The notes under the pieces: generated by a model
What the model was told of the DNA's origin: nothing
Seen by the model: the letters and a program-made list of their open reading frames with translations, nothing else
Database searches by the model: none
Shown here: positions 34,017-46,577 of the stretch, one piece after another
Layout of the letters: each line of letters begins with the position of its first letter
Numbering within the stretch: position 1 is the stretch's first letter
Source of the DNA: Nephromyces sp. MM_2019
Taxonomy: Eukaryota > Apicomplexa > Aconoidasida > Nephromycida
Length of the DNA stretch: 57,807 bases
Assembly (NCBI GenBank): GCA_015657535.1
Contig: JADHZB010000031.1
Span: 1-57,807 of the forward strand
Direction: 5' to 3'
Made by a program: the position numbers and the translations under genes

Positions 34017-35379
34017 TTATCGTAAATGTTTATAGCTCATAAAGACTTAATACTAACTTTTTGAAATCCATTTTAGTTTTCTCAAATTAAACTGAAGAAT
34101 AAAAATACCTAAGAGTGGACTCAATCTACTAAAACTATTATATTGTAAACTTGTTGAATTAATTATGCCTTCTTAGCCATACTTAGGCAATGTTGACCTC
34201 AGAATCAATAAAAAATCCTACTTTGCGCTAACCCATTAAACCTAGTAATTAATTTTTCCGTTTTATATTTTGTTTTTTGACCAAAGTAATATTTTTTCAA
34301 AGCGTACCTCTCTAATTAAGTAAATTGTAATATATGAAAATAGTTCAATACTGACTTTAACTCTCATTCTGATTTGAACTACCAATTTTTTCTAGTTTAA
34401 TGATTACTTTTCAGTTTTACTTAACCTGACAAAAAATTTAGCCAATCAGATTTAGTGGTTGTATACGAATATATTCTAAAAGTAATTTTATGAACCTATT
34501 ATAAGACCCCTCTTAATCGTAAACTCTTTAATAAATTACTTAATTGCTAAGCTTTTTTATGTTCATTAAAGTCTATATATTAGATCAAATTCTAAGTAAA
34601 ATCTATCAATAATTGAGGAGCCAGAGGTAAACATATCCAAACTTTGGGAGATTTACACACTCAGCTAAAAGATTTTAGACACTCGTACAACCAAAAGAGT
34701 ATAATTTTAAAGATCTGTAAAACTAGTTATTTGAAAATTGATTATAACAATTTTCTTTTTTGAAAATGCGATTAAAACATAATGCCCGGCCCAAATTTTA
34801 AAAGAAAAGATATTAACTTATAACATTTTATTAGATCAATTCTTGCAAATGGCAAATTAAAATTTGATAGTGTTAGTTATTTGAATATTATTAAAGTTAC
34901 ACAAACCTAAGCTAGCTCTGCAGCACTTTTGCTATGATTTTGATATATATATATATATATATACATAAGCATTAGCAACAAGAAGCTGCTATCACTAAAG
35001 TGCATTAGTTGCCTACCAGCCATCTGTGCAAAAGTCTCCTCAAATTCTCCTTTGAGAATAAAGATGTGTTACATCAACATTAAATATACAAAGATTGCTA
35101 ATAAATCGATATAAATAATCTCTTCTGATCTTGCTATTTATTCATTTTTTATAACTTATAAATGTTTAATTTTATTCTCTTAAATTAAACTAGATCTAAC
35201 TATAAAACTAATTTTTGAATTTTAGTTCAGTAGGACAAATCGAAAACTGTACGTAAGAGATTGCAAAAATTTCTATTAATAAAAATATTATTTGTTGATC
35301 AGTACTTAAATATTTTGGAAAGGCTGTATTATGAATATTTATATTAAAATAAACGAAATCAATATCGGAGAATCTAAAC
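34017..35379. other. Intergenic spacer downstream of mnmG
   Basis: AT-rich, with a TA run at about 34945-34963. Searched for exons encoding the absent MnmG C-terminal domain; none was found. Confidence 0.5.
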
Positions 35380-35760
35380 ATGAGCGCTTTTAATGGGTTA
35401 CAAGAATTAATTTGTTCCAGTATATTTACTTTCATGATCGAGAAAGTTATAAAGTCAAAGAAACACAAGGTAATTTTGAATTCCTTAGTAAGCCACATTT
35501 CTTGTTCAGCTTGTGAAGAGTTGCTACAATATTTAAATTTAAATTTCCCGCATATTGAGTGCTGTAATTCCAAAACTCTGGAGTTTTTTTTATGTACGGG
35601 AAACAACAAACCAATGAAAATTCAAAAAGATAATTTTATGCGCCATACTATGATTCTAAGACCTAAATCTTTTGAGCTTGATACAAGTCTTAAGATTTCT
35701 AAATTTGATACTAATAAAAAGTCAATAGTAGTTAATAGTAGAAGCTGGAGAAGAAGTTGA
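35380..35760 (+). CDS. Small orphan ORF, 126 residues
   Basis: Begins at an ATG in good A-rich context and ends with a basic tail (SRSWRRS). Cysteine pairs are present (SCSACEE, ECCNS) but no known motif. Codon third positions are A/T-biased on this strand, which favours it over the overlapping minus-strand frame at 35208-35609. There is no family match that I recognise. It could be a complete small gene or one exon of a larger one, and the GTAA after codon 30 could even be a donor. Confidence 0.45.
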   Translation: MSAFNGLQELICSSIFTFMIEKVIKSKKHKVILNSLVSHISCSACEELLQYLNLNFPHIECCNSKTLEFFLCTGNNKPMKIQKDNFMRHTMILRPKSFELDTSLKISKFDTNKKSIVVNSRSWRRS

Positions 35761-36638
35761 TTACCCCAACATATTAATAAATAACTGCATTACCAACAGT
35801 TATAATTTAAATTGTTATAAGTGATAATTATCATAAATTTTTGTTGCTTGTTTCGATATTTCAAGGTAGACAGATATATTATATTTTAATAATCTTTGAA
35901 AATTGCAATCATGATTTGACAAGTATTTGTTATCATCCAAAAATATCGTTGGATTTTTACTGGGAAGTGACTTATTACTTCTTAAAATAAACTCTAATGC
36001 TGCTAGATAGAAGAGTTGCTAATTTTCTTAAGCAAACGCAAAATTTGATTTAAATTGTTAGTTTTTATTTTAGTTGATTGCTTCGAGTTTACTTCGAGTA
36101 AGGTGAATTGAATTGATTTTTATAATAGAAAATGAACACAATTTTCCTTTGTTGCATGTGTAGGGTTTATGCTTCGTTGTGCATGTATTTCTTTTAACTA
36201 AATTGTTTCTTTCAAATAGATGAATTTGGTGATATTTCTGTTGGTATGTTAATTTATTATATTTAGGAGAGGGTTATTGTAGGGTATTAAAAAATTGATT
36301 CAATTATTGTAAAGTGCATCAATATTTTGAAATGTTTATCAATAAGAAAAGTGTTAAAACTATAATAATTATTTTAGTACAACTGTTAGTGTTAACATAT
36401 GTGTAAGCTACAACATAAAAATTTAATCCAATAAATATAGCGTAGAAAAAATAATAATATTTAATAATTGATTATTCATTGTATTTCTTAATAAATTTAC
36501 AATGAGTTTAGTTTTTTGACAATTGGTAAAAATTATAAAGCTAAAAATTTTTTTACATGGGGGTAATAAAAAAGTTTTGGATCAAAGTAAAATGTTATCA
36601 AACTTGGAATCAATATCAATAAATAGGAGTGAAAATGT
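35761..36638. other. Convergent intergenic spacer
   Basis: AT-rich gap between the orphan ORF (+) and the 3' end of the Alba gene (-). Nothing recognised. Confidence 0.5.
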
Positions 36639-37337
36639 TTATGTTGTTGTAGCGTTAGTAACTCTTCTACGAGATGCTCCTCTAGTTTGAGGTGATGTAG
36701 AACCTTGTTCATTAGTTGTATTAGGTGCCCTACTAGTTGTATTACCCGGTTTAGAAGTTCTATTCGCTTGGGGGTTATTTGTTCTTGTAGTTCTTCTTCC
36801 TTGGTTTCGTCTTCTCGTTTCTATGTTATAAATTATGTTAATTAGATAATAAAATTAAAGAGATATAGATATTCATTTTCACAATTTAAATATCTAGACA
36901 CTAATAATTAAATAAAAAAGCTTGTTAATTTTACCACTTGGAGGTGATTGTATATCAGAGCTGCCTTCGCTAGGTTTTTGATAACCTGGCGAGGTTTTGT
37001 CCATAGCTTGTTTTGAAATGGTTATTTCAATGTAACTCACAATACGTTCTGATTCTACAGGATCTTCACCACTTGGGGATGTATCAGTGATGGCTGTATC
37101 ACCGATTGAAGCATTTTGGTGTAATCCTGGATAGTCATACTTTACCTTTTCTGCAACAAATATTGCTTTTGGTATTGCTTTCCCCGTAGCTTTAATAGTT
37201 ATCGAATCCTTATTTCTACTTTCTAGGAGATGTAGTGCATAGTGTATTAAGTTAGTCACTCTTGATTTGGTCCTTATTCGGATCTCATTTTCCATAACTG
37301 GATTTTGAGTTTCAGTAGCAGTCGAATTGTTCTGCAT
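36639..37337 (-). CDS. Alba-domain nucleic-acid-binding protein with Arg-rich tail, 2 exons
   Basis: Exons 37337-36935 and 36820-36639 join in phase to give 194 residues. The Alba domain spans about 15-110: ENEIRIRTKSRVTNLIHYAL begins the first strand and helix, and IKATGKAIPKAIFVAEKVK is the typical GxAIxKA nucleic-acid-binding core. Alba proteins of protists bind RNA or DNA and often act in translational control or chromatin. Exon 2 encodes a low-complexity tail of about 60 residues rich in Arg, Thr, Asn and Gln, beginning ETRRRNQGRRTTRTN and ending RRRVTNATTT. It resembles the RG-rich extensions of the Rpp25-like subgroup, though true RGG repeats are few. Small size, a single domain and an N-terminal ATG make the model complete. 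Confidence 0.88.
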
Positions 37338-38484
37338 CTACAAAATGTCAAAATGAAAAAAGTAATAAAAGAGTAATTATCTATTCTTCGTGCAATTCTG
37401 GTTTAGGCTATTGACCCATGTTTGTACATATTTATTATGTACTTTTATGTCAACGCAACAATTATCGATTTTATCTATGGATATCGAGTTTAATTAAATG
37501 GTCTTCATTACAAACTATAATTACAAAATTAAAATTACAAAGTTAACCAAAAGGTTGATAATAAACTTTACCAGTTAAATAGGGGATGAAATTGTTTCTC
37601 CTTTTGTTCCAATAATACGAATCCCTCCTTCTATAATTATCATTTAATTGTAAGAAAGTAATCTGTTAGTATTGAATTCGTATTATATAATTTTAATTTA
37701 GTGCAAGAATATTTATTTAATAGGTGAAGAGTTTATCTATAATTGGAAATTATAGGTTGTCTGAAGTTCATTCACTTAAGTGCTAAATGTTGAAAATATC
37801 CCCCACCTCAGAGTACATGGGTGTGTTCAAAAGTATAGTTTGTATATAGATTGATCCAGCTGAGAATACTCGATTTGTAACTAAATTCTTTAATTTCTAG
37901 AAATCCAATCATAGTGAAGCTGATGACTTAAGCTTAGCATCAATTGTTAAAAGTATCAAATTTTTTCAAAAGTGAACAACCTACCATCTTGTTACCTAAG
38001 GCTCTTTAAATTAAAACTTTTGCTTTATTGAATGATGATGTATTGTTTTTAAAGATTTCGGATCAAGATTTTAACTTAACTTAGACTCAATAAAACTCTA
38101 GAATTTTTTAGGAAATTCACGAGTTTCTATAAAACTTTATGAACAGCTATTTGTGACGATGATCTAGATTCCATTAGCATAGCCAAAATGCCATTTATTT
38201 ATTTTTTTTCCATCACAAGAGTTCCTACAAAATATTTATAGCTAGAATCCTACTCAAAAGAGGACTGTCAAGACCCGAGATTTTTTTAAAAAATTGGTTC
38301 AAAATCTAAAAAATAATAAAAACCACACAATCAAAACAATTTATTTTTTATATTCATTTTTGTGAGTCATTTAAAAAATCCTAAACAAATTATACCTATT
38401 ATTTATTCTTGAGATCATGACGTCAAACTGTAAGAGGAACAATTAAATGGAATTTTATTATATACTATTAATATAAGACAAAAC
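37338..38484. other. Intergenic spacer between divergent genes
   Basis: AT-rich gap upstream of the Alba gene (-) and the small spliced gene (+). Promoters expected; nothing specific seen. Confidence 0.5.
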
Positions 38485-39328
38485 ATGAATATCTTTTATA
38501 CACATTCTGTGGCGATAACAAATTACAATTCTTATTTTATTCTCAGTAGTTGAAGGGTGCCAAGAAATGTTATTTCGACTTCAAAAACCTGTAAGATCTT
38601 TAGTAATTAGCCATTGAAACATGAAACTCTCATCAAATTTTTTCTAATTATCTTAATGTCTTTAAGGACTGGTCTGCAACTCCACAAAAACATCCATTTA
38701 TCTTTAACCAGATTTCAGATCGCATTAAAGACTACGTTAAATATGAGCAAGTACAGAATACATGCTTTTCTTTTAGAGACTTATTCCAACTTACTGTGTT
38801 TTTATAAAAAGGATTTAAAAGATTCAATAAAAAATTGCGAGAAAAACAAGAGTCAAAGTGCAAAATTTTATGAAGACTATCTGGCCAAACTTAAAAATGC
38901 ACTGGTTAGCTTACTAAGTTTAATTTACTATTGCAATTTATTGCTATCATAAAAGCACAAATTATTTTTTTGAAACGTGCAGGCCTCAAGTAAGTCAGGA
39001 GATTTAACTCTCGAGCCTTATTTAAAACAATTTTATAATTTTAATTAAGTTCAAGATGATATAAAAAGCTTCGAAAATGATTTGAAGAAAATTTTGGACA
39101 AGTCACAATTTAAACATATTTATCTTGACGAGGATGTTGAAAACTCTTTTGAGTAAGAATTTAAAAGTATTCATATAGATAATATGTTCAATTTATCATT
39201 TGTCCTGGCTATTTTTCTTATTTTTAAGACTGGTTTTAGATACCATAACTTATGGAAACAAAGAATTCTCTGATTATATTAAGAATTTTAAAAAGCAACA
39301 TGACAGTGATATGGGTGAGGCACAGTAA
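38485..39328 (+). CDS. Small spliced helical protein of unknown function, 5' end tentative
   Basis: Firm exons: 38667-38904, 39050-39152 and 39229-39328, the last ending in TAA with a clear in-frame join. A 7-nt exon at 38993-38999 (GCCTCAA), with a GTAAGT donor, is needed to keep phase between the first two. The 5' part may consist of 38485-38508 (ATG) and 38550-38590, which also keep phase, but the first donor is weak. The predicted product is about 168 residues and mostly charged helix (DLKDSIKNCEKNKSQSAKF; IKSFENDLKKILDKSQ; YIKNFKKQHDSDMGEAQ). No domain is recognised. The helical, Lys-rich character suggests a coiled-coil or secreted helical protein, but no role can be given. Confidence 0.5.
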
Positions 39329-39852
39329 TTGGTACTAAGATAGCATCATAAAAAAGCTAAATTCTGAGGTATTTGGTAATACTAAATTAAATTTTTTTGA
39401 AATGTGAATCGTCTTAGAAAAAGAATTGCCTCAATAGTAGATTTTTATTAAATGTTTAAAGTAAAGTTTAAATCAATTGAATGATTTTTTTTTTATTATT
39501 TACATAATTTTTTTTTTATTATTTACATAATTTTTTTTTTATTACTTAAATTGTAAAAAGCTTATTTATTTGTATATGCTCTCAACTTTTGACTTTAAAG
39601 TTGTTATTTATTGGAATATACGTATTTAAAAGCTTGAACAATGAGGGTTATACTTGTTTCAATAATTCTATTCCACTTTTCGCATAATATTGAAGAGATA
39701 GATTAGCATTAGCGAAAACCCTCGCTTTCAAATGTTTGGAATGGGTCATAGGCAAGCTATTGATCTGCTTCGATTTCCATAATTTTCTAAATTATCAAAT
39801 ATAATATTTATAAGATATATAAGAAATTTATAAGATTTGGTGAAAATATTGT
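39329..39852. other. Convergent spacer with poly-T tandem repeat
   Basis: Gap between two 3' ends. It holds a 23-bp tandem repeat with long T runs at 39484-39546. No gene. Confidence 0.55.
39484..39546. repeat. 23-bp tandem repeat with T10 runs
   Basis: About two and a half copies of a unit made of a run of T followed by ATTATTTACATAA, period 23 bp, located just past the 3' end of the small spliced gene. Confidence 0.8.
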
Positions 39853-41156
39853 TTAAAAAAAAATTAAAATTACATTTTCTAAATTTGACTCGAGATTAAT
39901 AATGCGATTGCACCCAGATATTAGATCCGTTTTCGAAATTCTCCCTTTGTGATTGATAAATTCCGCAAGTCGATAAAATTCATCATATGTTATAGAAACA
40001 TATCTACCTCTATCATCGAATACACCTAAAATTGGATTAGGCAAAAGTCATTTAAGATGATGGGAACCTTACAATCAAGTTACCTGAAATGTAACCGAAT
40101 TGCTCGAGGTCTTGAATTCGTTCTAATATATCCTTAGTATACAAGGGTTAAAAAAAAATTCACCAAGTAAGCATAATTAGGTCTATAATATATCTTACTT
40201 TCGTTTTGAGATGAAACTCCTCAACAAGAGTAGAAAGTGATACAAACTTTGCCTTGTTTATGTAAGAAGCAAAGCTTTCTAAATTTTCAGATGTGTCATT
40301 TGATGATTGTCCTACTTCTATTATGCTTAACATATCCTACAGTGTCAACGGAATATAAAAAGTTTGTGGCAGTCGAATGGTAAGTTTTATTAGGTAAATT
40401 AATGAAAAGAGCAATCTTAAACATGGGTAATACTAAGCAAATGTACTGTTAGGGTATAGAAAATATACTTTCCATTGTTCATATTCTTTTTCTTCTTCCT
40501 TCGATTTTATTTCTTGTCTTCGGATTTCTTCCTGTTCCTGGTAGAAAAATTGTAAAATTGGCTTAGAAATAAACTTCCAGAGAATTGATGGTAGTATTGT
40601 GTTTCTGGCATTTATTTGACCTTGGCATTTCTAAGTTCATCCTTTTGCTTTTGTAAAGTCTCTATTTTCTTTTTACGTTCCTCAATTTTCTTTTCCTTTT
40701 CTTCACGAGCCCTTAAATTCATTTCTCTCTCTGCATTCTTAGCTTCCTTTTTCTCTTGCTTTTTGATTGCTTGAGCACTAAGCACATTTTCTTCACTGGA
40801 TCCGAAATTGTTTACACTAATTGGCTGGTGTAGTCTATTGTTAGTGTTTGAAATTGAAGTTCTACTAGATAAAAGATTTTGTAGCTCAGGTGCATTACTA
40901 TTAGGGCTCGGTAAGTTGGGCTTTTTTTTTTCAATACTTCTTCTCCTTAAATGGAAAAAACGTTGGAAGGATTATATTTGGTAAATTTTAAAAAATTAAT
41001 GCGAATTCATGTTAAGAAGATTGATACTTACGTCTCCTCTCGAGTATTGGTGATTTTAAGCCTGTAGATCATTAGAATAGAGAAGGCTAGGGTAACTAGT
41101 ATTATTACTACCCCAACTGAGGGCCAAGCAGAGTTATATGGAAGCTCCTCTAACAT
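39853..41156 (-). CDS. DDRGK1: DDRGK1/UFBP1-like ER membrane adaptor of UFMylation, 6 exons
   Basis: Exons in transcript order: 41156-41032, 40945-40621, 40537-40469, 40336-40199, 40132-40084, 40025-39853. Phases agree and give 292 residues, close to the 314 of the human protein. One N-terminal membrane segment (about 13-30, VGVVIILVTLAFSILMIY) is followed by a Glu/Lys/Arg-rich coiled coil (about 85-175). A winged-helix region comes last, with GVFDDRGRYVSITYDEFYRL at 236-255 and INHKGRISKTDL. The DDRG signature names the family. In animals the protein anchors the UFM1 ligase complex (UFL1, CDK5RAP3) to the ER for modification of ribosomal protein uL24 and ER-phagy. The same role is inferred here. 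All parts of the family architecture are present. Confidence 0.9.
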
Positions 41157-42928
41157 GCTTAGTGGGTACCAGATTTGGAATGAATTTCATATAATTAATT
41201 AACGTGATTTACTCCATATTAAGTCACTGAAAAAGCTCAATTTGAAGCTTATTCACTTCCAATTCCAATTGAGCTTTCAATTGACGTGTAGCACTATAAT
41301 ATCTATCCCTTTAATAGATGTTCAATTTGTTTAGTGGGTACACATGATTTGTCGTTTAAATGGGTTTTAACTTGTGGGTATATTTTAATAAAACCTGATA
41401 AAGTTGCCGGTTAAAAAATCTAGTTGTAAATAAAAATTTGTGTTTTGAGATTTATTAAAAGGAAATAAAATAAACTATTAGGAGTAGTTGCAAGTTGACT
41501 TAACTTTTAAACTAAACAGGAAGCATAGGAGCAGACTCATATGCTTGATTCTGAAAATCGAAACTTCTCAGAAACAGTAGTTTGCAACTGTCTAAACATC
41601 ACATTGCTAATAATTCAAAAAAATTTAGCAAAAAGCAGCAGTGTTGCTTAATAATATTGTAGCCTTGTTCGTTACAATTTAAAACACGACCTTTATGGCC
41701 TATAAAGCATAGTAAGTAAGCCCACACTAGCTAAGCTAAATTCGTATATGAATACTAGTTAAAAATTACGAAAATCTAGTTTCTAAGTATTCCATTTATT
41801 GTAGGTTGATTAATTAGAATAAAAGAAGAGTAGTTAACATTTTAACTTCAATACATAATTAATTCTTTATTTTCAATTTCAAAGATTTCTTTGCTAATTC
41901 ATATATAACTAAAACCTATTATGGTTTTATTCTTTACCCCACAGTTTGACATAATTTCTCTAACATGTTCAAATTTAAATTATCATTCATCTTCGAAACT
42001 AGAATTCATTTTAAAATTTCTTAAATTTAACAGAACAAAATATCTTGTAATTTTAAACTTTATTCTTAAAAGTTGCAATCTTTTAGCAAAGAAACTTTTT
42101 TCTTATTTCTTTTTTACATATAATTATCACTTACAACTTTTTCTAACCTTTTATAAGATTCTTTTTAACATATGAATCTTTTAATCTCATTAAGAAAGAT
42201 ATATTTAATACATAAAACAGCTGCCTAACTTCCTCATTAAATTAACACTATCAACCGAAGCTATTTCAGAATCTCGCTAAATTAGCTAGTATCAGATCGC
42301 ATTCAAGAAGATATTACCCTATAAATAAGGTAACATACACGAATATATTTATTATGTTATTTCTGTTAATGATGCTTCGTATTACTAGTATTTTATATAA
42401 ACATATATATATAAAATATAATACCTTTGAGAATTACAATGATGATGAAAGGATTTAAGGAACTAGAGTCTCTGAAACCACCGTGTAGACCAAAATCTCT
42501 TGGCTGTCTGAAAATTCTCTCTTTTTAGAACTATATTTATCATTGATATCAGTTCAAACCTCCTATTTAATATACATTCTTTTCCAAAACTACTATACAG
42601 AAGACAAGATCACTCAAAACAAAAAAAGACTTAAGGATTGGTTTAACTTTTCCAAGAATTTTCATCATTAGTTCACTATTTTAATTTTTTTTTATAGAAT
42701 TGATTTTTTATTCTTGACTGAAGATTTCAAAAACTTGATTATTTAAACAAATTCCAACTTAATAATATAATATATTTAGTTATATCTGTATATTTCGGAA
42801 AGTAATCTCTTACCTGGGCATTTTATAACATAAATACATTTCATAATTCGCTTGATAGCTATAAAATAAAATTTCTCAGTAGTACATGAAGTTCTCAATC
42901 ATTTAATGGAGCCACACCCTAGATAGCT
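41157..42928. other. Divergent promoter region
   Basis: Lies between DDRGK1 (-) and the SLC35-like gene (+). A Phe/Leu-rich open frame at 41921-42175 reads like AT-rich background. Nothing else recognised. Confidence 0.5.
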
Positions 42929-45166
42929 ATGGAAGCAGACAGGCCTCGCTACATACATGATTATAGCAGAGTGGATAATCCTTTTAATGAGACAATTATT
43001 CATACCGTACCTATAATTAACGAACATGATCAACTATTAGTGTCGATTGAAGAAACACCCCAACAATTAAGCGACAATGGTACTCTGTTTGAGAAATTAT
43101 CAAGCTTAACCAATGAGCATATAGGTGAATCGATTGGTTCATCACCACATTTGAGGATAGTTAAAATAGTTTTAGGTCTCCTTTCTTGGTTCATCTGCAG
43201 TATAGTGCTGACGATTATCAATAAACATGTCTTTGACGTAATGGGATTCAATTTTCCCTTCTTGGTTACAAGCGGCCACTTCTTTTTAACATCTCTGTAC
43301 TTGTACCTGGTATATAGGTTTATTTTATGCTTTAGGCTGACTGCGTTAAATTATTTTTTACTTGATTTAAAATTATTTTTTCTAAAAGTTAATTAAAGGT
43401 TCATTAGAGACTTGGCACCACACACTTCATATGAATACCCCAATTAATGGTTAAGACATATTTATATTAACACCTTATTAATCAGGGATCGTTCATAAAA
43501 ATCAATAACCTGGACAAACAAATTGTCGATCAAAGGACCTACTTTGTTTACATAATCCCAAGTATATATTTAATTTTTGTCAGCTCTTTACTAAAATTTT
43601 TATTCAATTAATAAATCTTTAAAAGTCTCTTTACTAGGGGTGCTTGATATCGGCCTCAGCAACTTGTCATTTAAAATTGTACCATTATCAGCTATAACAG
43701 TTATAAAATCTTCAGGGATAGTTTTCATCTATCTATTCTCAATAATTCTGGGTATGAAATTAAATATAACTTTATTGAAACCTTGAATAAAGTCTTTTGA
43801 TCAAAATGCTATATCAAAAAATTTCACATTCTCTTAAATCATTAAAAATTTCAGGTTTAGAGACTTTTCGATACTCACTCTTTTCTTTGGTGGTAAAATT
43901 CAATAGTAAAACTCGATATTTTTCAAACGTACATATAAAATATTAAAACAGGTATTTATTATGGTTAGTATATCTTTAGCAGTGCCGGGTCTAGAAATCA
44001 AAGAGTTTTCAAGGTTAAAAATCTTTCAAGAAAAAAAAAAATCACTTTAATTTAAAGCTAAAAAAAATATGTGAATTAAGCTTTTCATTTTTGTATTATA
44101 TTAAATGTTGAATCAGCTTATTCTTTGTTTTTTGTGCTGTTATTTTTGGTGCAATCCGATGGGTATTGGTACATTTTCTTCTACAAAGACATAAAATTAG
44201 CCCGCTAAAGCTTCTAAAACTGGCTCAACCGATTGGAGCCCTGATTTCAGGTTTTTTCATGATATATTGGGATTTTTGCTATGTAATAATTAAACATACT
44301 AATTATTACCACCTATCACATAATAAACAATTTATTTATAAGCAATGAAATAGATACCTAATAAAAAATTCAAATCACTACCTTAACTTTTAAAATAACT
44401 CAGCTGCCCCAGCAATTTTGATGGATAAAGAAATTTTAAAAGGCATAAGTCTCAGTTATAAAATATGCATCTCAAGAAAAATCAAATATTATATTTTCTC
44501 TAACAGAAAATGGACTCTCCAATGTAGTAAATCCCTGGCTTATCGCTATTTTGGTAATTATTTATATTATAATAATTAGTATGTGTGATTCTAAAAATTC
44601 CAGGAAGTTTTAAATACTTTCAGGTTATATTAGCATCGATTATCGCCCTACTTTTAGTGTTTTCGGAATATCACATAGTGGGTTAGCCAAAGTTTGCTTT
44701 GACTTTTCATAGACCTTAAAATAAATGAGACTTTCAAATTAACGACTCATGTGAAAAATTTTTGACAGGTATGACCTCATCTTTAACTTTATGCTTCGCA
44801 GGCTTAGGAAAAGAATGTGTAACTATCATTATATCAATAGTAAGGCTTTTATTACTCGTATTTTTACTAGTGTAAACTCCACAACTCTTAAACATAGTCA
44901 AAGTTTTGTGTCCGGAAATATTTTTAATTTTTACAATTTTCCTTAGACTTACTTTGGTGAAACTATAACAATTCGTAGCGCAATAGCAATCAGTAAGTCA
45001 TTCATGCTTCACTTATATAAAGATAGTGTATTCTCGAGCTAATCCACTTGCTACCTGTAAAGGCTGTTCGCTACTCGGAATAATACTATACACCTATATT
45101 CGGTCTCAGAAGCCTCAAGATTACAGTTTCCTCTCTGATCAAGACACAGAATTACTTGACATTTAA
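42929..45166 (+). CDS. SLC35C2-like / triose-phosphate-transporter-family nucleotide-sugar transporter, 12 exons
   Basis: Exons: 42929-43309, 43486-43561, 43638-43751, 43855-43892, 43952-44013, 44117-44250, 44404-44448, 44507-44553, 44624-44681, 44769-44839, 44947-44992, 45063-45166. The spliced product is 391 residues with ten predicted membrane spans. A polar N-terminal tail of about 75 residues precedes the first span. Family landmarks: WFICSIVLTIINKHVF, LDIGLSNLSFKIVPLSAITV, KSSGIVFIY, FGAIRWVLVHFLLQ, then QPIGAL, SSLTLCFAGLGKE and YFGETITI. These match SLC35C2 rather than plastid phosphate translocators. Such proteins act in the Golgi or ER, and the substrate is unknown. The weakest join is the 45-nt exon at 44404-44448, chosen for phase and family fit; a variant running on past 44250 is possible. 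Confidence 0.85.
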
Positions 45167-46577
45167 GATAATTTTCTTACCAATTTTTACAATAAAGACT
45201 TTTTTTTGCGTACTGTGTTTACCTTTCAAATTTTCTTAGAAGAATGTAAATATTTCAAATATATCAGAAATACTTTTGAACCATGTAAAATCTATATTTT
45301 TTAAACCAATTTAATTACTCCTTATCCAAAGAGCAACCAAATTGTAATATAATAAGATCAATGGTGCTAGCTAAGATTTTGGAATTTGAACTGAGTATTA
45401 ATTAACTAAATACATCAAGCTTGAATTTTCGAGGATACAATACAGCTCAAAAGTCACTTTATCAAACCGAGCCTTGCATGCTTATTTCACCTAAAACTCC
45501 TATTTCCAGTTTAGCTTGATTATTTTTTAATGTCATTATATATAAATTAGCATTAGCTATTTCTAAATACTTTTTTAGTCATTATATTGTATCATATTAT
45601 GGCCTTAATATATATTTCTTGTTTGCATAAGTTACATTTACGAGTCTAATATGGTATAAAGTGCTTTAGAATCGCTTAATTAGAATTTAATCACTCATTT
45701 TAGTTGATTTATAAAATGAAGTGCACATGCTTTGAATTTCATTTGGTCATCACAGATTCATGTAATTGTAGCACTTAAGATTTAATAAGCGAATCTAAAT
45801 TTTACAGAGCAATTCATTTCTAAATATTTTCAATTATACAAGAGAGAATTTGTTTTATTCTGGATTAAATAAATTTGAATATTTGTAATAATTAATTAAT
45901 ATAGAATTTTTTAAATTAAGTTTTCTTTATAATAATTAGAATTTGTATACACTTTTTGAGATTTAAAGCCCCAAAATTTTTAATGCACAGGTATTGTTTT
46001 ATATAAATAAGTAATAGTATGATGCGAATGAATGTGGATGCTTCATAGATAAGTCTTTAATACCAATTGAAGGTATTTTTAAAAAAAAGAATGGACAGAC
46101 TTTATATTAAAATGAAACAGTTTTAATATGTTTGAGAACTTTATTTTTCTTGCTCAATAAACCTTTGTTGTTCCGAGTTTTAGATTATAAATGAAAGAAA
46201 TAATAGATTTGAGGGTGGTTCATTGAAAATTTTCCAGGATTTTTTTAAATTACAAAAGTGCCAAGTTAATACCAAATAAGTGCAAATGCAAAGTCAACCT
46301 AGCCACTAAGAAAGTTTATTTAAGCCTTTGAGGCTTTTTGGCTGAACATCAAGCCTTTTCACGTATCCTGTACTTTTCAAAAAAATCAACAAGCTCTTTA
46401 TTTTAATAATTGATTGTCATAATCGCTCTTTATTTTAATAATTGATTGTCATAATCAATTTTCCGAAATAGACAATTTTCCAGAATAACAATTTTCCAAA
46501 ATAACAATTTTCGAAAACTACCACTTATCAACCATATAAAAATTAAATACATTTCGTAATTTGAACACTTTAATGAA
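45167..46577. other. Intergenic spacer before the BT1 array
   Basis: AT-rich gap. It includes a 32-bp tandem duplication at 46393-46456, then repeated CAATTTTCC-like words up to 46515. No gene. Confidence 0.5.
46393..46456. repeat. 32-bp tandem duplication
   Basis: Two exact or near-exact copies of a unit starting GCTCTTTATTTTAATAATTG begin at 46393 and 46425, about 120 bp upstream of the degenerate BT1 copy. Confidence 0.85.

Noticed and set aside
35208..35609. Minus-strand 133-codon frame
   Set aside because: Overlaps the orphan plus-strand ORF; composition is Phe/Ile-rich background and codon bias is poorer.
41921..42175. Phe/Leu-rich 84-codon plus frame
   Set aside because: Composition is what AT-rich non-coding DNA gives; no splice context or motif.
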